Shown here: in pieces, positions 12,561 to 26,301 of the stretch | Layout: every line of letters starts with the position of its first letter | How positions within the stretch are numbered: the stretch's first letter is position 1 | DNA from: Bugulina stolonifera | Taxonomy: Eukaryota > Bryozoa > Gymnolaemata > Cheilostomatida > Bugulidae | Direction of reading: 5' to 3' | Length of the DNA stretch: 64,000 nt | Assembly: GCA_935421135.1 (NCBI GenBank) | Contig: OW285188.1 | Span: 16,283,233 to 16,347,232 of the forward strand | The notes under the pieces: generated by a model | Seen by the model: the letters and a program-made list of their open reading frames with translations, nothing else | What the model was told of the DNA's origin: nothing | Databases searched by the model: none | Position numbers and translations under genes: made by a program

Positions 12561-15436
12561 ACAACTCTTTGGGATAAGCAGCGTATAGATATATCCATGA
12601 CCATGTCCATTCTTGATATTCTCTCTACAAACACCGGTTTCAAAATCAACTTTATGTCATTTAAATTTTACAGGTGACAACTGTTGTGAGCTGGAGAATG
12701 ATGTCCTGAAGGATGAGAATGAGACTGGCCATCAGTATTTTGCTGGTAACTATTCTAACAAAAAATCGTCTTTCGATGTGTTTTATGTCTTATGTTAGAG
12801 CTTACACAAGGATTTTTCAATTTGTTTACGCGGGTTCTAGGAACTTGATTTCACATTTATAAAACTACATGCCCGACCAGGTTTGAATCTGGGGCATCTA
12901 CATCACCCAGTTACCTTGTGCTCTAGACAGGACACCCGACCACTTAACCAGCTCAGCCACTTTGAAAAAAAAACACTTTGATAGGTGACATGAGTTGCTT
13001 GTCATAAATGTGCATTCTTTATTCACATGGGGGTTATGTTCTATGGTCATCATTGCCACACTGCCATTGAGCTGCACTATTTCTATCCTCTGTCATTGCA
13101 GAGACCTTCAGCTTTAGCAGCATCCCTTTAAATATTTTGATGATTGATATAGTATTTATTATAAGCAAGTAGAATTTGTGCTACTGCGGTATTGTACCAT
13201 AATATTATGGTTCACCATTTTCTGTTCGTAAAGTTCAATGTCAATTTGAAAGTTGGCAGCCTTGAACTAGAGATTGTAGCCGATTTCATGGGCCATGACA
13301 TTTCTGCCTCTAGGAAGATTTACAGACAATCAGATACACATTTCCAGTTGGCAAAGGTGTCTAAGCTGCTCGTCGCTGCAGTATCAGAAAATCGCTTCAA
13401 ATATCATGGCAAGAGTTTGGAAGAAATTGACATTGCAGAAGAACTAGATTGTGAGTATTTTTTTATCTGTATTTACAGTTTTCTAAAGTTTATTTTCTAT
13501 TGTGCAAGTAATAGAAAAGTTACAATTGCTCCCTGTCTTATATTATGTTGTTCATTATATGTGCAACTCAAGTATTGCATTATAGCTGATTTGTCTAACA
13601 CTAATATTTTGCTGCTTGTCACACATTCAGCAATTCTCAGCATTTCTCATCGTGGCTATTTTAAACCTTGCATGTAACAGGGTTCTGCATCGTAGCTAAC
13701 TCTATCAGCGACCTCCATCTCACTCTGCTCTGAGAGTATCCACCTATGTTTCAGTCTACCTCTAGTTATCTTGCCTTCAACACTTATATTATTGACTCTC
13801 CGAAAATCTTCCTCCTCTTCCTGCCGCACATTCAGAACTTTGATAAAAGGCAAAGCTTATATGAGTGAAGGAAACTGGGTTCTGACAAGACTGTCAATAA
13901 ATGCTATACATGCAATAGAACAGTATAGCTGTCAATGATTTTTAGCTGATGAGTTCGAGAACGATGAGCCTGACGACTAAATAGAAGTGAATGGGCGATA
14001 AAGGTCTTGAAGTACTTTCTGTGAATGTCTAAAGCAGCCTTTAGAGTCGGAAAATATACCTGTATAAGGGTAAGCTAAAGTGAATTTGTTTTTGAGACTG
14101 GGTTTCGGAATATACTACACTGTACGTCTCATTTACTGTACATGTAACTAACACTCATATTGTTCGAGGGGAAAATTTAACAATATGGTCTAACCTATAA
14201 GTTATATCATCCCACTGTAGGATGAACAATGTATTTAATGTCTAAACATGATGACATGCTGTGCAGCTCAACGGAGTGCAGCTTAACAAATTTACTTACA
14301 ATGTTTGTGAATTAAGTATAAATGGTGTATGACATTCTAGTTGGTAAGCAATTGCCTGGTGAAATCAAAGATCTTGCCAATGAAAATGAGAGCTGTGGTT
14401 CAGAAACTGACATTGCCAGAGAAACATATAAGGCATCACATAGAGGTAAGATTTGCTCAACATGATTCTGAACTGGTAGCATCAAATATTATTGTAATCT
14501 ACCGGTGTCCATTTCTGTTCGAAATTTTTTGTGCAAAGTTGCGAACTCGTTAAGACATGATTTGCCAACAGCTTCCTAGCTAGCTAGAAATGCATGGCTG
14601 TGTAAATTATTACAAATACACTATGATGTGCATCTCGTAATATTGTGTACAGTATATTTAAGTTTAATGTAGGGTTGATAAAATATTTTAGGAGTCAAGA
14701 GAAACATGAAACAGGGAGAGCCAATCGAGGCTCTATCAAAAAGAACAAAAGAAGGTAGTATCTTGAGCATAGTAATTACTGAAATTGTCTATAGTACATG
14801 TGGATATTCTACAGACATTCACAGAGCTAGGTAATCGGGTAACATTTTCACCATAGGAAAATATCATGATTGAAAACATTTGTGTACGGTGAAATCCGCT
14901 TAATTTGGCCCTGAATAATTCAAAAGCTTGGTTAGTTCTAACTATGAGCCTTAGTCTCTGCTGAGCACTATATAATGACACAAGTTAAATGAAGTGATCT
15001 TACAATTCAGCAAGGGCCTAATTCACACCAATTATGGTAGTCCTTTGGAGTTGGAATTAAGCAAGTTTTAGTATATTTCACCCCAGACAACATAGATCGG
15101 GCGTTTTACACATGCTGTCAAACACAAACTTTTACAGGCTGAGTTGGCATATTTTACTTGTTTTTTGTATTGTTCCAAATTTTTGGTATGTTTTATTGAC
15201 ACACAAGTTTCCTTCTTAAAAATTAATTGCGATATATTGCAGGAGGAACCATACAAGTCAACAAGTTCACTTTTGTGACAATGTTAGCTGTGTATTTGTT
15301 CCATTAGACAGTGGAGGTTTTGGCTAGAACAATGTAATTATGTCTAAAAACACTAACATTTCACTGTTCCGTTGTTCACTTGTTACTTTTAGTGAAACCC
15401 GAAGTTTATACCGAGGAAGGTGACGGCTGTTCGTGA
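11719..15436 (+). pseudogene. Copy A: 3' exons of a tyrosine-recombinase-like gene, frameshifted
   Basis: Six candidate exons all start and end in phase 1: 11719-11793, 12674-12745, 13253-13450, 14341-14445, 14692-14754 and 15393-15436. Each has an AG acceptor and, except the last, a GT donor. The third (66 codons) carries VADFMGHDISASRKIY, resembling the LGH...Y region at the C-terminus of tyrosine recombinases as found in Crypton-like and host-domesticated proteins (family knowledge; the match is by eye), then LAKVSKLLVA. Flanking exons encode acidic, charged linkers. The last exon is two bases shorter than in copy B (GAGGAAGGTGA against GAGGAGGAGGTGA), which brings a stop at 15434-15436 after about 14 residues. 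No N-terminal exons are recognisable in the unit. Confidence 0.5.
12869..12960 (-). repeat. tRNA-derived SINE head (unit A copy)
   Basis: Read on the minus strand this has an A box (TGGCTGAGCTGG) and, about 65 bases on, a B box (GATTCAAACCTG), the two internal RNA polymerase III promoter elements. The fold is only tRNA-like (long-arm Leu/Ser type) and too degenerate for a functional tRNA, so a SINE is the better call. It lies between exons of the recombinase-like gene. Confidence 0.6.
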
Positions 15437-16658
15437 TTGCTTCAGGGAGTCTTGGAGCGCTATCCCAAACATGCAGGAGCATTGAAGTGTTTAAGTTAGC
15501 TCGTAGATGCAAAAAAGAAAGGCAGAAAATTAAGTAGGAAATTGCCTGCAGAAAAAAAGCAAGTAGTCTAAAATACAGCATAGTTAGAGAATTTGCTTCC
15601 GCCAGTGTAATATCTTTAGTAGAAAAAGTTGCTTTTGGTGTGCAAGACAACTGGCCTCCAAACTCGCAGAATAAGTTGCTATAGATGTATTAAGCTCTGT
15701 GGAAGCAAACTAGCACTGTTTATTATTGCAATGCTTGGTACACAAATCATAAGTTTTTTCAAATTGTGTGGTAAGCCTTTGATGCTCTTAAAACACATGC
15801 AAAGTTGATTCTTTTTTGACAGGCCATTTTACCAATAATAGACAATTTCACATGAGCCATGAGGAAATTACATCATTTTGTTTTCTTCTCTTTTATAGAA
15901 AAGTCTGGTAATTGAAGAAGCTCTCGGGGAGGATTTGAAATATTATATCAGTGATAGAGAACTTCTAATTTCAATGTGTTTCGCCTTTTATGTCTATTAG
16001 GTTTACTCGAATAAATGGTGCAACTAAATATCAAATCAATCGTCTAATCAATGCCCAATAGATGGGTTATATAAAAATACTCAAAAGTAAGTGCGAATGA
16101 AGGCTAAAACTGCATGTGTTTCATTTAGAGTGACAAAGTGTGCTGCTGCCTGCGCCAAGAATCAGAAGCAATATTTGGCATATTATTATTTGTTCTAGTA
16201 AATAGATGCAAAAGTACATGGCAAAGTTATTCAACACCTCATGATTGTGCTGCATGTGCATAAGAGGCAATAGATAAGTTGCTGATCTCATACTTATTCA
16301 TATCTGCTCACTACTTATTAAAGATAATTCGCTACTATATACTTGTGATGGTTCAAGGCAATTTATGGAGAATTGACCATTTTAAGAAATTGTCGTCTCC
16401 TGTTGAATGTCCCCATTTGACGAAGAACTCACTCTTCACTCACGCTTTGCTCACACGTCCTCATTTCCCAGTAGAAAAACCAGCTTAGACTATAAAGGCC
16501 CATAGAGGTTTGGAACCCAGCCCACCAACCTTATATTTTGATTAGCATTTTATTGATGTATTACAGTAACTCCTAGGTGCATTAGTATTGGAGCTACAGT
16601 AGGACTGCATTTGCCTGCAGGAAAAGTGGGACTGCATTTGCCAGCGTATGCTAGTATA

Positions 16659-16661
<3 letters not shown>

Positions 16662-16744
<83 letters not shown>
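16662..16744. repeat. (GA)n microsatellite 2
   Basis: The junction between units A and B. Its left flank matches the left flank of array 3 and its right flank matches the right flank of array 1. Confidence 0.95.
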
Positions 16745-16747
<3 letters not shown>

Positions 16748-19700
16748 TAGCGGAAGGTGTCAAATGCAGTCTTTGGCGAGTACTCTCGCCTGCAAATGGG
16801 GACATGCCGTCAAATGAGGACGTCCTCAGTTGTCGTAGCCTAATTTCCTTGATCAGCAAGAAAATTTATGCGGGACGGTCTTGGTTTCATTAGAATCCAA
16901 GCCAGTCCTCACTTGACATCATTTATGGCACAGAGTGAGTATGTGCATTTTGAGAATTTGTATTCATGTGTCCCCATTTAGTTGGTGGGATTCCTCATAT
17001 CAAATTGATTTTGAAGTTGTCTGACCTTTCTAACAATGTCCTCATTTACATGGTGTGAGTTCTTGTACATAGAGTTCTGTCTCAGAGTAATTATTGGATT
17101 TGTCCTCTCTCCAACATAATGTCCTCATTTGCTTTTCTGGGAGTTTATGGGCAGTAATAGGTGGTATAGTTATTCAAGAAGACAGTTGTACGCACAATTG
17201 AGATAAGTATGATATGTTAATACTTTATCAGATGCTTTCGGATGTATTTTTCCAGCGATGCCCAACCTCTGCTTTTATTCTTAGTCTATTTTCATGTAGT
17301 TGTGACAGCACAATCAACACTATGCAACTATCTCCTTTACCTACATGTACTTCATCATGAGAATATGGTGTACAGCAAGAAATGAAATTAGTTTAGTTAT
17401 TTTGGTGCTTGCTAAGAATTTGAAGCACAAAACACTAATATATCTTCATGCTATTCTTATTTTTTACCTCAATGCCCTAGAATTATCTCCCTTAATAACA
17501 ATAATTCTGTTAATGTAAGTGGCAAGTTGATTAAAACCTAGTATCACAATGACTGAGTACTGAGTAATAACTGAGTACAAACTGAATAAAACTGGGTACC
17601 AACTGAATCAAGGTTGTGGAGTACTGAGTGGCTTACTTTGGCTGCACTCATTATGGTGTGCAGCAGCTCCTGACTGCATGCATAATGTTGATGCACAAGT
17701 GTAAGGCAGATTTCAGATCTATAGTTTTTTAGATTCTATCTGATTTATTTGTGCACCGCTTTTGTTCCTAGTTCAGCTGTAGCGGTGAAAATGATGATGT
17801 ACAAGTACATGTACCGACCAGGCCGAATTTTCATGTTAATATTGTTACATTTTGGGCACCAACTTTAGGAAACATTGGGACTAATTGATCTAAACCCAAT
17901 GTAACCAATTACATGTTTAAGTAACAGAGGAATACAACATGTAGGCAATTAAACAGGTAATTAACATTTAAATTCCCCATGAACTATATAGAGCCTAAAA
18001 CGTAATTATTTTGCTCTTGAAACATAATTTAAAAACAAATAAAATGTTTAAACATGAATAAATAGCAAATCATTCAGAATAGGCTACTTTCTCAAGACAA
18101 ACTCTTATCTGAATTATAGATTTTTGCTAGTTTCGTAGACATCTCTAGGATGGGTCACAGTTATTATGGACTGTGTTTGAACTATGGAAATTGGCAATAT
18201 GAGACACAAACAGAAAAACACTGTCTTACTGCTGAAGTCAGCTGTTTGACATCTGTTCTGCAATGAACCATCACTAGCAACAACACATGACCAAGTAATG
18301 ACCTAACTTCAATGTGTACATTTAAACCAGTAAAATGCTTGGTATCAAGATTTAGTTTTATAACCAGAGATAAAATTTTAAGTTTACCCCATAGTTGCTA
18401 AGAAGGAAAGACATGAATTAGGAAGAGCAGAGCGTAGAACCTAGAGCAAAATTACTTTTTAGAGTGCAAATCTATATAATTTGTAAATGCATGGAAAGGT
18501 ATTTTAAAAGGTCGATTTCAAAAGATATTTATAAATATGTTGGTTGATTAACAGATATCTGGTATCAGTTTACATTAATGGGATAACATTTTAAAAAGAA
18601 GGCATTTGAAGAGCTTAAATACACTTCTTACATTTAAATGCATTAACTAAATTTTGTAAGAGCTAATTAAATTGAAATTTAAGGGTTTAATGTTACTCAG
18701 CACCAGGACTCTCCATGAGAAGTGTGTGCACTATCTTCACATTATAATTTTCACTTGGGATTACCCGTATTACGCAGACCGTGTGAAATGTACATAAAAT
18801 ATAATTTGTGTCACATGAAAAGTTTCTTTGTATCTCCACCAACCATCTAGTTAAGTCAAATTTAAATATTTCCATCATTATACATGTGGGTTGATTCTAC
18901 CTTGGTTTCTTTGTCACTGTTAGACAAGGTATCAATGAATGGGGGTAGGTTGTGCTGGCCATTGTTGCATTCTCATAATTAGTAGGTTTCAGCAGCAATT
19001 AGTGATAATAATTCAGTGATAACAATAGCAGAATACACAGTACAGAATTTATAGTACAGAAGACACAGTACAGAATTCAAAGTACAGAGAACTGAGTACC
19101 AGTAATACTGTGTACCGATTGGCTTAATTTCGGTATTTCCATTCTACTCAGTCCAACTACCCTTTTTGTCCATGGAGACATGAACCAAGTGGCAAGTGCT
19201 CATCCCTACAGTACACATGAGTACTATCCTATTTCTAACTTTCTTTGAGCAAAGTGTTGTCACAGATGTTGCTCTTTCAACTCCATCACACCTATATGGT
19301 CTAAAAGGAAAGGCTCAAACCAGGCTCATTCATTTTTCCTTGCTTCACCACTAGTCTAGCGTCTGTGCCAGCCAATATTGAGAGAGAGTTTGACTGAATA
19401 GCCGCAAAAAGTTAGACATTAAAAGGTGAGTGAAAGCGCCATTTTATATTGTTGGCCCCCTTGTCACACTATTTTCTCCAGACTGTAGTTGGTGCAGGAA
19501 TTTAATCTGTATTAGATGTTTTTTATATATTACGCTAAAAAATTGATAATTTATTTTCTGAAGTGACATGAATACATTTTCATTTATTGCCCTTTTATTA
19601 CTGCATGTAGCTGTTTAGTTGAGGTTATTCTATCATGCAAATGTATGTGCTAAGACAAACATGTCCATGCGCATAGGTTCTCTAAACATTAATTGTTGGT

Positions 19701-20200
19701 CGAAAGTACCAATGGCTGATTATGATATTAGCAAATATTTTAGTCTAGAGTCTTTACTTTTTGTTACATTGTAACATTAGCTATAGTCAAATCAGCCCCA
19801 ATCTAGCCAGGAAGAATAGTTATTTGTTCTTGTAATGTCAATTGTACTTTCAGCTCAAATTCTCTCCTGTATATCTAAATTTTGCCCGACACTTCATTGT
19901 ATTAAACCTAGAGTTTTGCCTTGCTGCAACCAAAGGCTTTGCGATTTAAAATAAGCTGCTAATTTAAAAGTTAGCCTACATAATATTGATGATTGCTGTC
20001 TATAGCCAGGTCCTCATTTGGTGAAAATGAGAGAGGGGCAAACACTACTCCATTCGGCAACAAACTGACTGTTACATCTATGAACGTGTCCTCAGTTGGT
20101 CCATGGTACATTTACCTCCCGTTTGTACTCGCTCGCTATTCCAGAGTGCTCATTGCACCTCTGCCATAATCATGTTTGCACCATTTGTTGCGTTTTACAG

Positions 20201-23200
20201 ATAAGAAAAACAGTGACATGAAAAAGGACAATTGGGAAAACAATGATGATGTCACCGACCATTACCTTTTAGCAGGTAAAGTTATTAGTAGAATTTAGTT
20301 CTCTCATGAGTATCAACAAAAGCGGTTATAATATAGCTGGATTTGCCATGATTCATACTCATGAGGTGCATTGCTTGTTAATATGCCCTCGTTTAACAGA
20401 AAAGAGAGAAAAACATGTGCTGGTTTGGTACGGGACTGTCGTAGCCCTCACACTTATGAGTTGTGACATTGGATATCATGTTCTCAATTAGCAAGCATGA
20501 AAAACACTACTCTAATCAAACTGGTACATGTTTGGTATTAGCTAAACTTCTATATTCACACTCATAGGCTATACAGTTTGCTTATGTCCTCATTTGGTGA
20601 AAATGAGAGAGTGGCAAACACAACTCCTTTTGATTGTTACATCGATGAACAGGTCCTACTAACTGCACTGTGTCCCTATTTGGCACCTAGCATTGCTCAC
20701 TGCACTATGTCCTCATTTGGTATATTGACAAGCTTACCAATGCTCACACTCACTATGTCCTAATTTGGTACATAACTGGACATAACATCTCTTGCACCTT
20801 GTCCTCATTTGACGATGATGAGAGAGAACCAAACAATCCTTCCTTTAGCAACTAACTGATTGTGACTCTCACGTACAGGTCCTCATTTGGTACATGGCTA
20901 AACTGACCAGGTCCTCATTTAGTTAAAACAAGAGAGAGGCAAACACTACTCTATGGGATAAGCAGCGTGTAGATATATCCATGACCAGGTCCATTCTTGA
21001 TATTCTCTCTACAAACACCGGTTTTCAAAATCAACTTTATGCTACTTAAATTTTACAGGTGACAACTGTAGTGAGCTGGAGAATGATGACCTGAAGGATG
21101 AGAATGAGACTGGCCATCAGTATTTTGCTGGTAACTATTCTAACAAAAAATCGTCGTTTGGTGTGTTTTATGTCTTATGTTAGAGCTTACACAAGAATTT
21201 TTCAATTTGTTTACGCGGGTTCTAGGAACTTGATTTCACATTTTGTAAAACTACATGCCTGACCAGGTTTGAACCTGGGGCATCTACATCACCCAGTTAC
21301 CTTGTGCTCTAGACAGGACACCCGACCACTTAACCAGCTCAGCCACTTTGAAAAAAAAACACTTTGATAGGTGTCATAAATGTGCATTCTTTATTCACAT
21401 GGGGGTACTGTTCTATGGTCATCATTGCCACACTGCTATTGAGCTGCACTATTTCTATCCTCTGTCATTGCAGAGACCTTCAGCTTTAACAGCATCCCTT
21501 TAAATATTTTGATGATTGATATAGTATTTATTATAAGCAAATAGAATTTGTGCTACTGCGGTATTATACCATAATATTATGGTTCACCATTTTCTGTTCG
21601 TAAAGTTCAATGTCAATTTGGAAGTTGGCCGCCTTGAACTAGAGATTGTAGCCGATTTTATGGGCCATGACATTTCTGCCTCTAGGAAGATTTACAGACA
21701 ATCATATACACATTTCCAGTTGGCAAAGGTGTCCAAGCTGCTCGTCGCTGCAGTATCAGAAAATCGTTTCAAATATCATGGCAAGAGTTTGGAAGAAATT
21801 GACATTGCAGAAGAACTAGATTGTGAGTATTTTTTTATCTGAATTTACAGTTTTCTAAAGTTTATTTTCTATTGTGCAAGTAGTAGAAAAGTTACAATTG
21901 CTCCCTGTCTTATATTATGTTGTTCATTATATGTGCAACTCAAGTATTGCATTATAGCTGATTTGTCTAACACTAATATTTTTTGCTTGTCACGCATTCA
22001 GCAATTCTCAGCATTTCTCATCGTGGCTATTTTAAACCTTGCATGTAACAGGGTTCTGCATCGTAGCTAACTCTATCAGCGACCTCCATCTCACTCTGCT
22101 CTGAGAGTATCCACCTATGTTTCAGTCTACCTCTAGTTATCTTGCCTTCAACACTTATATTATTGACTCTCCGAAAATCTTCCTCCTCTTCCTGCCGCAC
22201 ATTCAGAACTTTGATAGAAGGCAAAGCTTATATGAGTGAAGGAAACTGGGTTCTGACAAGACTGTCAATAAATGCTATACATGCAATAGAACAGTATAGC
22301 TGTCAATGATTTTTAGCTGATGAGTTCGAGAACGATGAGCCTGACGACTAAATAGAAGTGAATGGGCGATAAAGATCTTGAAGTACTTCCTGTGAATCTC
22401 TAAAACAGCCTTTAGAGTCGGAAAATATACCTGTATAAGGGTAAGCTAAAGTGAATTTGTTTTTGAGACTGGGTTTCGGAATATACTACACTGTATGTCT
22501 CATTTACTGTACATGTAACTAACACTCATATTGTTCGCAACGAAAATTTAACAATATGGTCTAACCTATAAGTTATATCATCCCGCTGTAGGATGAACAA
22601 TGTATTTAATGTCTAAACATGATGACATGCTGTGCAGCTCAACGGAGTGCAGCTCAACAAATTTACTTACAATGTTTGTGAATTAAGTATAAATGGTGTA
22701 TGACATTCTAGTTGGTGAACAATTGCCTGGTGAAATCAAAGATCTTGCCTATGAAAATGAGACCTGTGGTTCAGAAACTGACATTGCCAGAGAAACATAT
22801 AAGGCATCACATAGAGGTAAGATTTGCTCAACATGATTCTGAACTGGTAGCATCAAATATTATTGTAATCTACCGGTGTCCATTTCTGTCCAAAATTTTT
22901 TGTGCAAAGTTGCGAACTCGTTAAGACATGATTTGCCAACAGCTTCCTAGCTAGCTAGAAATGCATAGCTGTGTAAATTATTACGAATACACTATGATGT
23001 GCATCTCGTAATATTGTGTACAGTATATTTAAGTTTAATGTAGGGTTGATAAAATATTTTAGGAGTCAAGAGAAACATGAAACAGGGAGAGCCAATCGAG
23101 GCTCTATCAAAAAGAACAAAAGAAGGTAGTATCTTGAGCATAGTAATTACTGAAATTGTCTATAGTACATGTGGATATTCTACAGGCATCCAATAAGCTA

Positions 23201-23860
23201 GGTAATCGGGTAACATTTTCACCATAGGAAAATGTCATGATTGATAAAACATTTGTGTACGGTGAAATCCGCTTAATTTGGCCCTGAATAATTCAAAAGC
23301 TTGGTTAGTTCTAACTATGAGCCTTAGTCTCTGCTGAGCACTATATAATGACACAAGTTAAATAAAGTGATCTTACAATTCAACAAGGGCCTAATTCACA
23401 CCAATTATGGTAGTCCTTTGGAGTTGGAATTAAGCAAGTTTTAGTGTATTTCACCCCAGGCAACATAGATCGAGCGTTTTACACATGCTGTCAAACACAA
23501 ACTTTTACAGGCTGAGTTGGCATATTTTACTTGTTTTTTGTATTGTTCCAAATTTTTGATATGTGTTATTGACACACAAGTTTCCTTCTTAAAAATTAAT
23601 TGCGATATATTGCAGGAGGAACCATACAAGTCAACAAGTTCACTTTTGTGACAATGTCAGCTGTGTATTTGTTCCATTAGGCAGTGGAGGTTTTGGCTAG
23701 AACAATGTAATTATGTCTAAAAACACTAACATTTCACTGTTCCGTTGTTCACTTGTTATTTTTAGTGAAACTCGAAGTTTATACCGAGGAGGAGGTGAAG
23801 GCTATTTGTGATTGCTTCAGGGAGTCTTGGAGCGCTATCCCAAACATGCAGGAGCATTGA
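20201..23860 (+). CDS. Copy B: 3' exons of a tyrosine-recombinase-like gene, last exon open
   Basis: Exons 20201-20275, 21059-21130, 21625-21822, 22712-22816, 23063-23125 and 23766-23860 correspond one to one with copy A and chain in phase 1 without an internal stop to TGA at 23858-23860. The third exon keeps the GHD...Y box followed by LAKVSKLLVAAVSENRF. The last exon encodes VYTEEEVKAICDCFRESW, where copy A is frameshifted. By family knowledge, such a recombinase C-terminal box followed by a short W/EEE-containing tail occurs in many uncharacterised invertebrate and fish proteins derived from tyrosine-recombinase transposons. No N-terminal or catalytic core exons are seen, so this is a fragment or only the 3' end of a gene; function is unknown. 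The acceptor of the third exon has a weak pyrimidine tract and is the least certain boundary. Confidence 0.5.
21253..21346 (-). repeat. tRNA-derived SINE head (unit B copy)
   Basis: Counterpart of the SINE at 12869-12960, with A and B boxes intact. It was inserted before the segmental duplication, since both units share it at the same place. Confidence 0.6.
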
Positions 23861-25035
23861 AGTGTTTAAGTTAGCTCGTGGATGCAAAAAAGAAAGGCAG
23901 AACGTTAAGTAAGAAATTGCCTGCAGAAAAAAAGCAAGTAGTCTAAAATACAGCATAGTTAGAGAATGTGCTTCCGCCAGTCTAATATCTTTAGTAGAAA
24001 AAGTTGCTTTTGGTGTGCAAGACAACTGGCCTCCAAACTCGCAGAATAAGTTGCTATAGATGTATTAAGCTCTGTGGAAGCAAACTAGCACTGTTTATTA
24101 TTGCAATGCTTGGTACACAAATCATAAGTTTTTTCAAATTGTGTGGTAAGCCTTTGATGCTCTTAAAACACATGCAAAGTTGATTTTTTTTTGACAGGCC
24201 ATTTTACCAATAATAGACAATTTCACATGAGCCATAAGGAAATTACATCATTTTGTTTTCTTCTCTTTTATAGAAAAGTCTGGTAATTGAAGAAGCTCTC
24301 GGGGAGGATTTGATATATTATATCTGAGTGATAGAGAACTTCTAATTTCAATGTGTTTCGCCTTTTATGTCTATTAGGTTTACTCGAATAAATAGTGCAA
24401 CTAAATATCAAATCAATTGTCTAATCAATGCCCAATAGATGGGTTATATAAAAATACTCAAAAGTAAGTGCGAATGAAGGCTAAAACTGCACGTGTTTCA
24501 TTTAGAGTGACAAACTGTGCTGCTGCCTGCGCTAAGAATCAGAAGCAATATTTGGCATATTATTATTTGTTCTAGTAAATAGATGCAAAAGTACATTGCA
24601 AAGTTATTCAACACCTCATGATTGTGCTGCATGTGCATAAGAGGCAATAGATAAGTTGCTGATCTCATACTTATTCATATCTGCTCACTACTTATTAAAG
24701 ATAATTCGCTACTATATACTTGTGATGGTTCAAGGCAATTTATGGAGAATTGACCATTTTAAGAAATTGTCGTCTCCTGTTGAATGTCCCCATTTGACGA
24801 AGAACTCACTCTTCACTCACGCTTTGCTCACACGTCCTCATTTCCCAGTAGAAAAACCAGCTCAGACTCTAAAGGCCCATAGAGGTTTGGAACCCAGCCC
24901 ACCAAGCTTATATTTTGATTAGCTTTTTATTGATGTATTACAGTAACTCCTAGGTGCATTAGTATTGGAGCTACAGTAGGACTGCATTTGCCTGCAGGAA
25001 AAGTGGGACTGCATTTGCCAGCGTATGCTAGTATA

Positions 25036-25038
<3 letters not shown>

Positions 25039-25124
<86 letters not shown>
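25039..25124. repeat. (GA)n microsatellite 3
   Basis: Right edge of unit B. To the right the sequence (AATAATACCAGC...) is unique in the window. Confidence 0.95.
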
Positions 25125-25127
<3 letters not shown>

Positions 25128-25601
25128 ATACCAGCTCCAGAGCAGAACCAGCCAGGTAGACGCTGACGAGTACTAGCCTAGCTTAAGTGTTGAATGCTAG
25201 TAGTCACTCATGACTTACTATTGCATAGGTCGTCTAACAAAGGATAGGCACCCACCCTAGCAGGAGGAGTGGAAGGCAGAATTCCCAACTAGCTTGCATA
25301 CTAGTTGTGGAACTTGGCACCTAGTTATACCATGAAATACATGACCTGACTATCAGAATCCTCAAGTGCAAAAGGGATGGCACTGATTATGCGTTGGAGC
25401 AGTGGGTTCTAGTGGCAGCACCGGGTAGCCCTAGGACTGTACCTGGAGCTCACATCCAATGTAGGAAGCTTGTGTTTATATTGTTGGCCGTTACAAGTAT
25501 AATCAATAGCGGTAACTGTGCATGGTTGGTTTTAGTTATAAGATTACAAACATTAACGACATATTGAGTTGGTTTTGACATGTATGCCTAGTCCAACATA
25601 T
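25125..25601. other. Non-coding, nothing recognised
   Basis: Sequence between the third GA array and a solo LTR. It is somewhat richer in GC than its surroundings and may be old transposon debris, but I find no termini or reading frame to support that. Confidence 0.35.
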
Positions 25602-26301
25602 TGTAATGTTTTGGGGGGTTGTGTGTATATCGCCCTAAAACGACCCCTTGACCAAAATGAAGAACCTATGAGTGGTGCTAGGTCTTCTCATTACATGAAA
25701 AATCAACAGGTACTAGTAGTCCAATGACTACTCAAGACGACCTATGTGGTCCCGAGTCAATACTTGTTTGCTATACTGAGAAAGAGTATGTTTCGACCTA
25801 GCAGGAAGTTTGGGAGGCGAGGTCGGGGACCTTGGTAACTGGAACGAACTATACTATGAAGTGAAGACTCTGTATAAGCTTAGTATAGAAGTGTCTTTAT
25901 TAAGATCCAAGCATCAACTGAGACAATGAACATAAAAACAGTGTGCTTTACATACTGTTAGAACTTCCAGAAAAAGTTCCGGTAAAAAGGCCAATGTAGT
26001 GCCGTCCGGAAATTGCACAACAAGATGGCGGCCTGAAGGCCGATGCCCGACCCATAACATGTCGGGTTCAACAAAAGATGCTTAAAATAATCCAATTCAT
26101 GTGCAAAATAAGTATCAACTATCAAGTAATTCTGAGAGGTCAGCCCCCTTTACATGGGTATAAAATGGACATAATTGCTCAGTAATGCACATTATAAGTA
26201 TATAAGTGTATAGTCGGAATACATAATTCAAGTATAAATTGTTCATAATGTCTGGTAGAACTCCTTCCGGGGAGGGGGGCCGAGTCGGCCTGACCATTAC
26301 A
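25602..26301 (-). mobile_element. Solo LTR, diverged relative of the Gag-only element
   Basis: It runs from TGTAATGT to CCATTACA (plus view) and is flanked by ATAT at 25598-25601 and 26302-26305, a 4-bp target duplication. The middle is alignable by eye with the LTRs at 41281 and 45729: CCTATGAGTGG, TCATTACATGAAA, TGTCTTTATT, GAGACAATGAACA and CAACAAGATGGC are shared. Its minus-strand 3' end (CAAAACATTACA) looks more like family 1. No internal region remains, so two LTRs have recombined. Confidence 0.75.

Larger units (their letters stand above)
16745..25038. repeat. Segmental duplication, unit B (8.3 kb)
   Basis: Second copy of the duplicated block. It is shorter than unit A mainly through three internal gaps, two of them in repetitive sequence. 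The exon structure of the recombinase-like gene and the SINE are retained. Outside these I see nothing coding. Confidence 0.92.

Noticed and set aside
12869..12960. Functional tRNA gene
   Set aside because: A and B boxes are present but acceptor and anticodon stems do not pair well, and the flanks show a SINE-like context.
13656..13853. Minus-strand frame (also at 22027-22224) resembling the end of a LINE reverse transcriptase (GKITRGRLKHRW)
   Set aside because: Only about 20 residues look familiar, no RT motifs adjoin it, and it lies in an intron of the recombinase-like gene. Possibly a relic, but not supportable.
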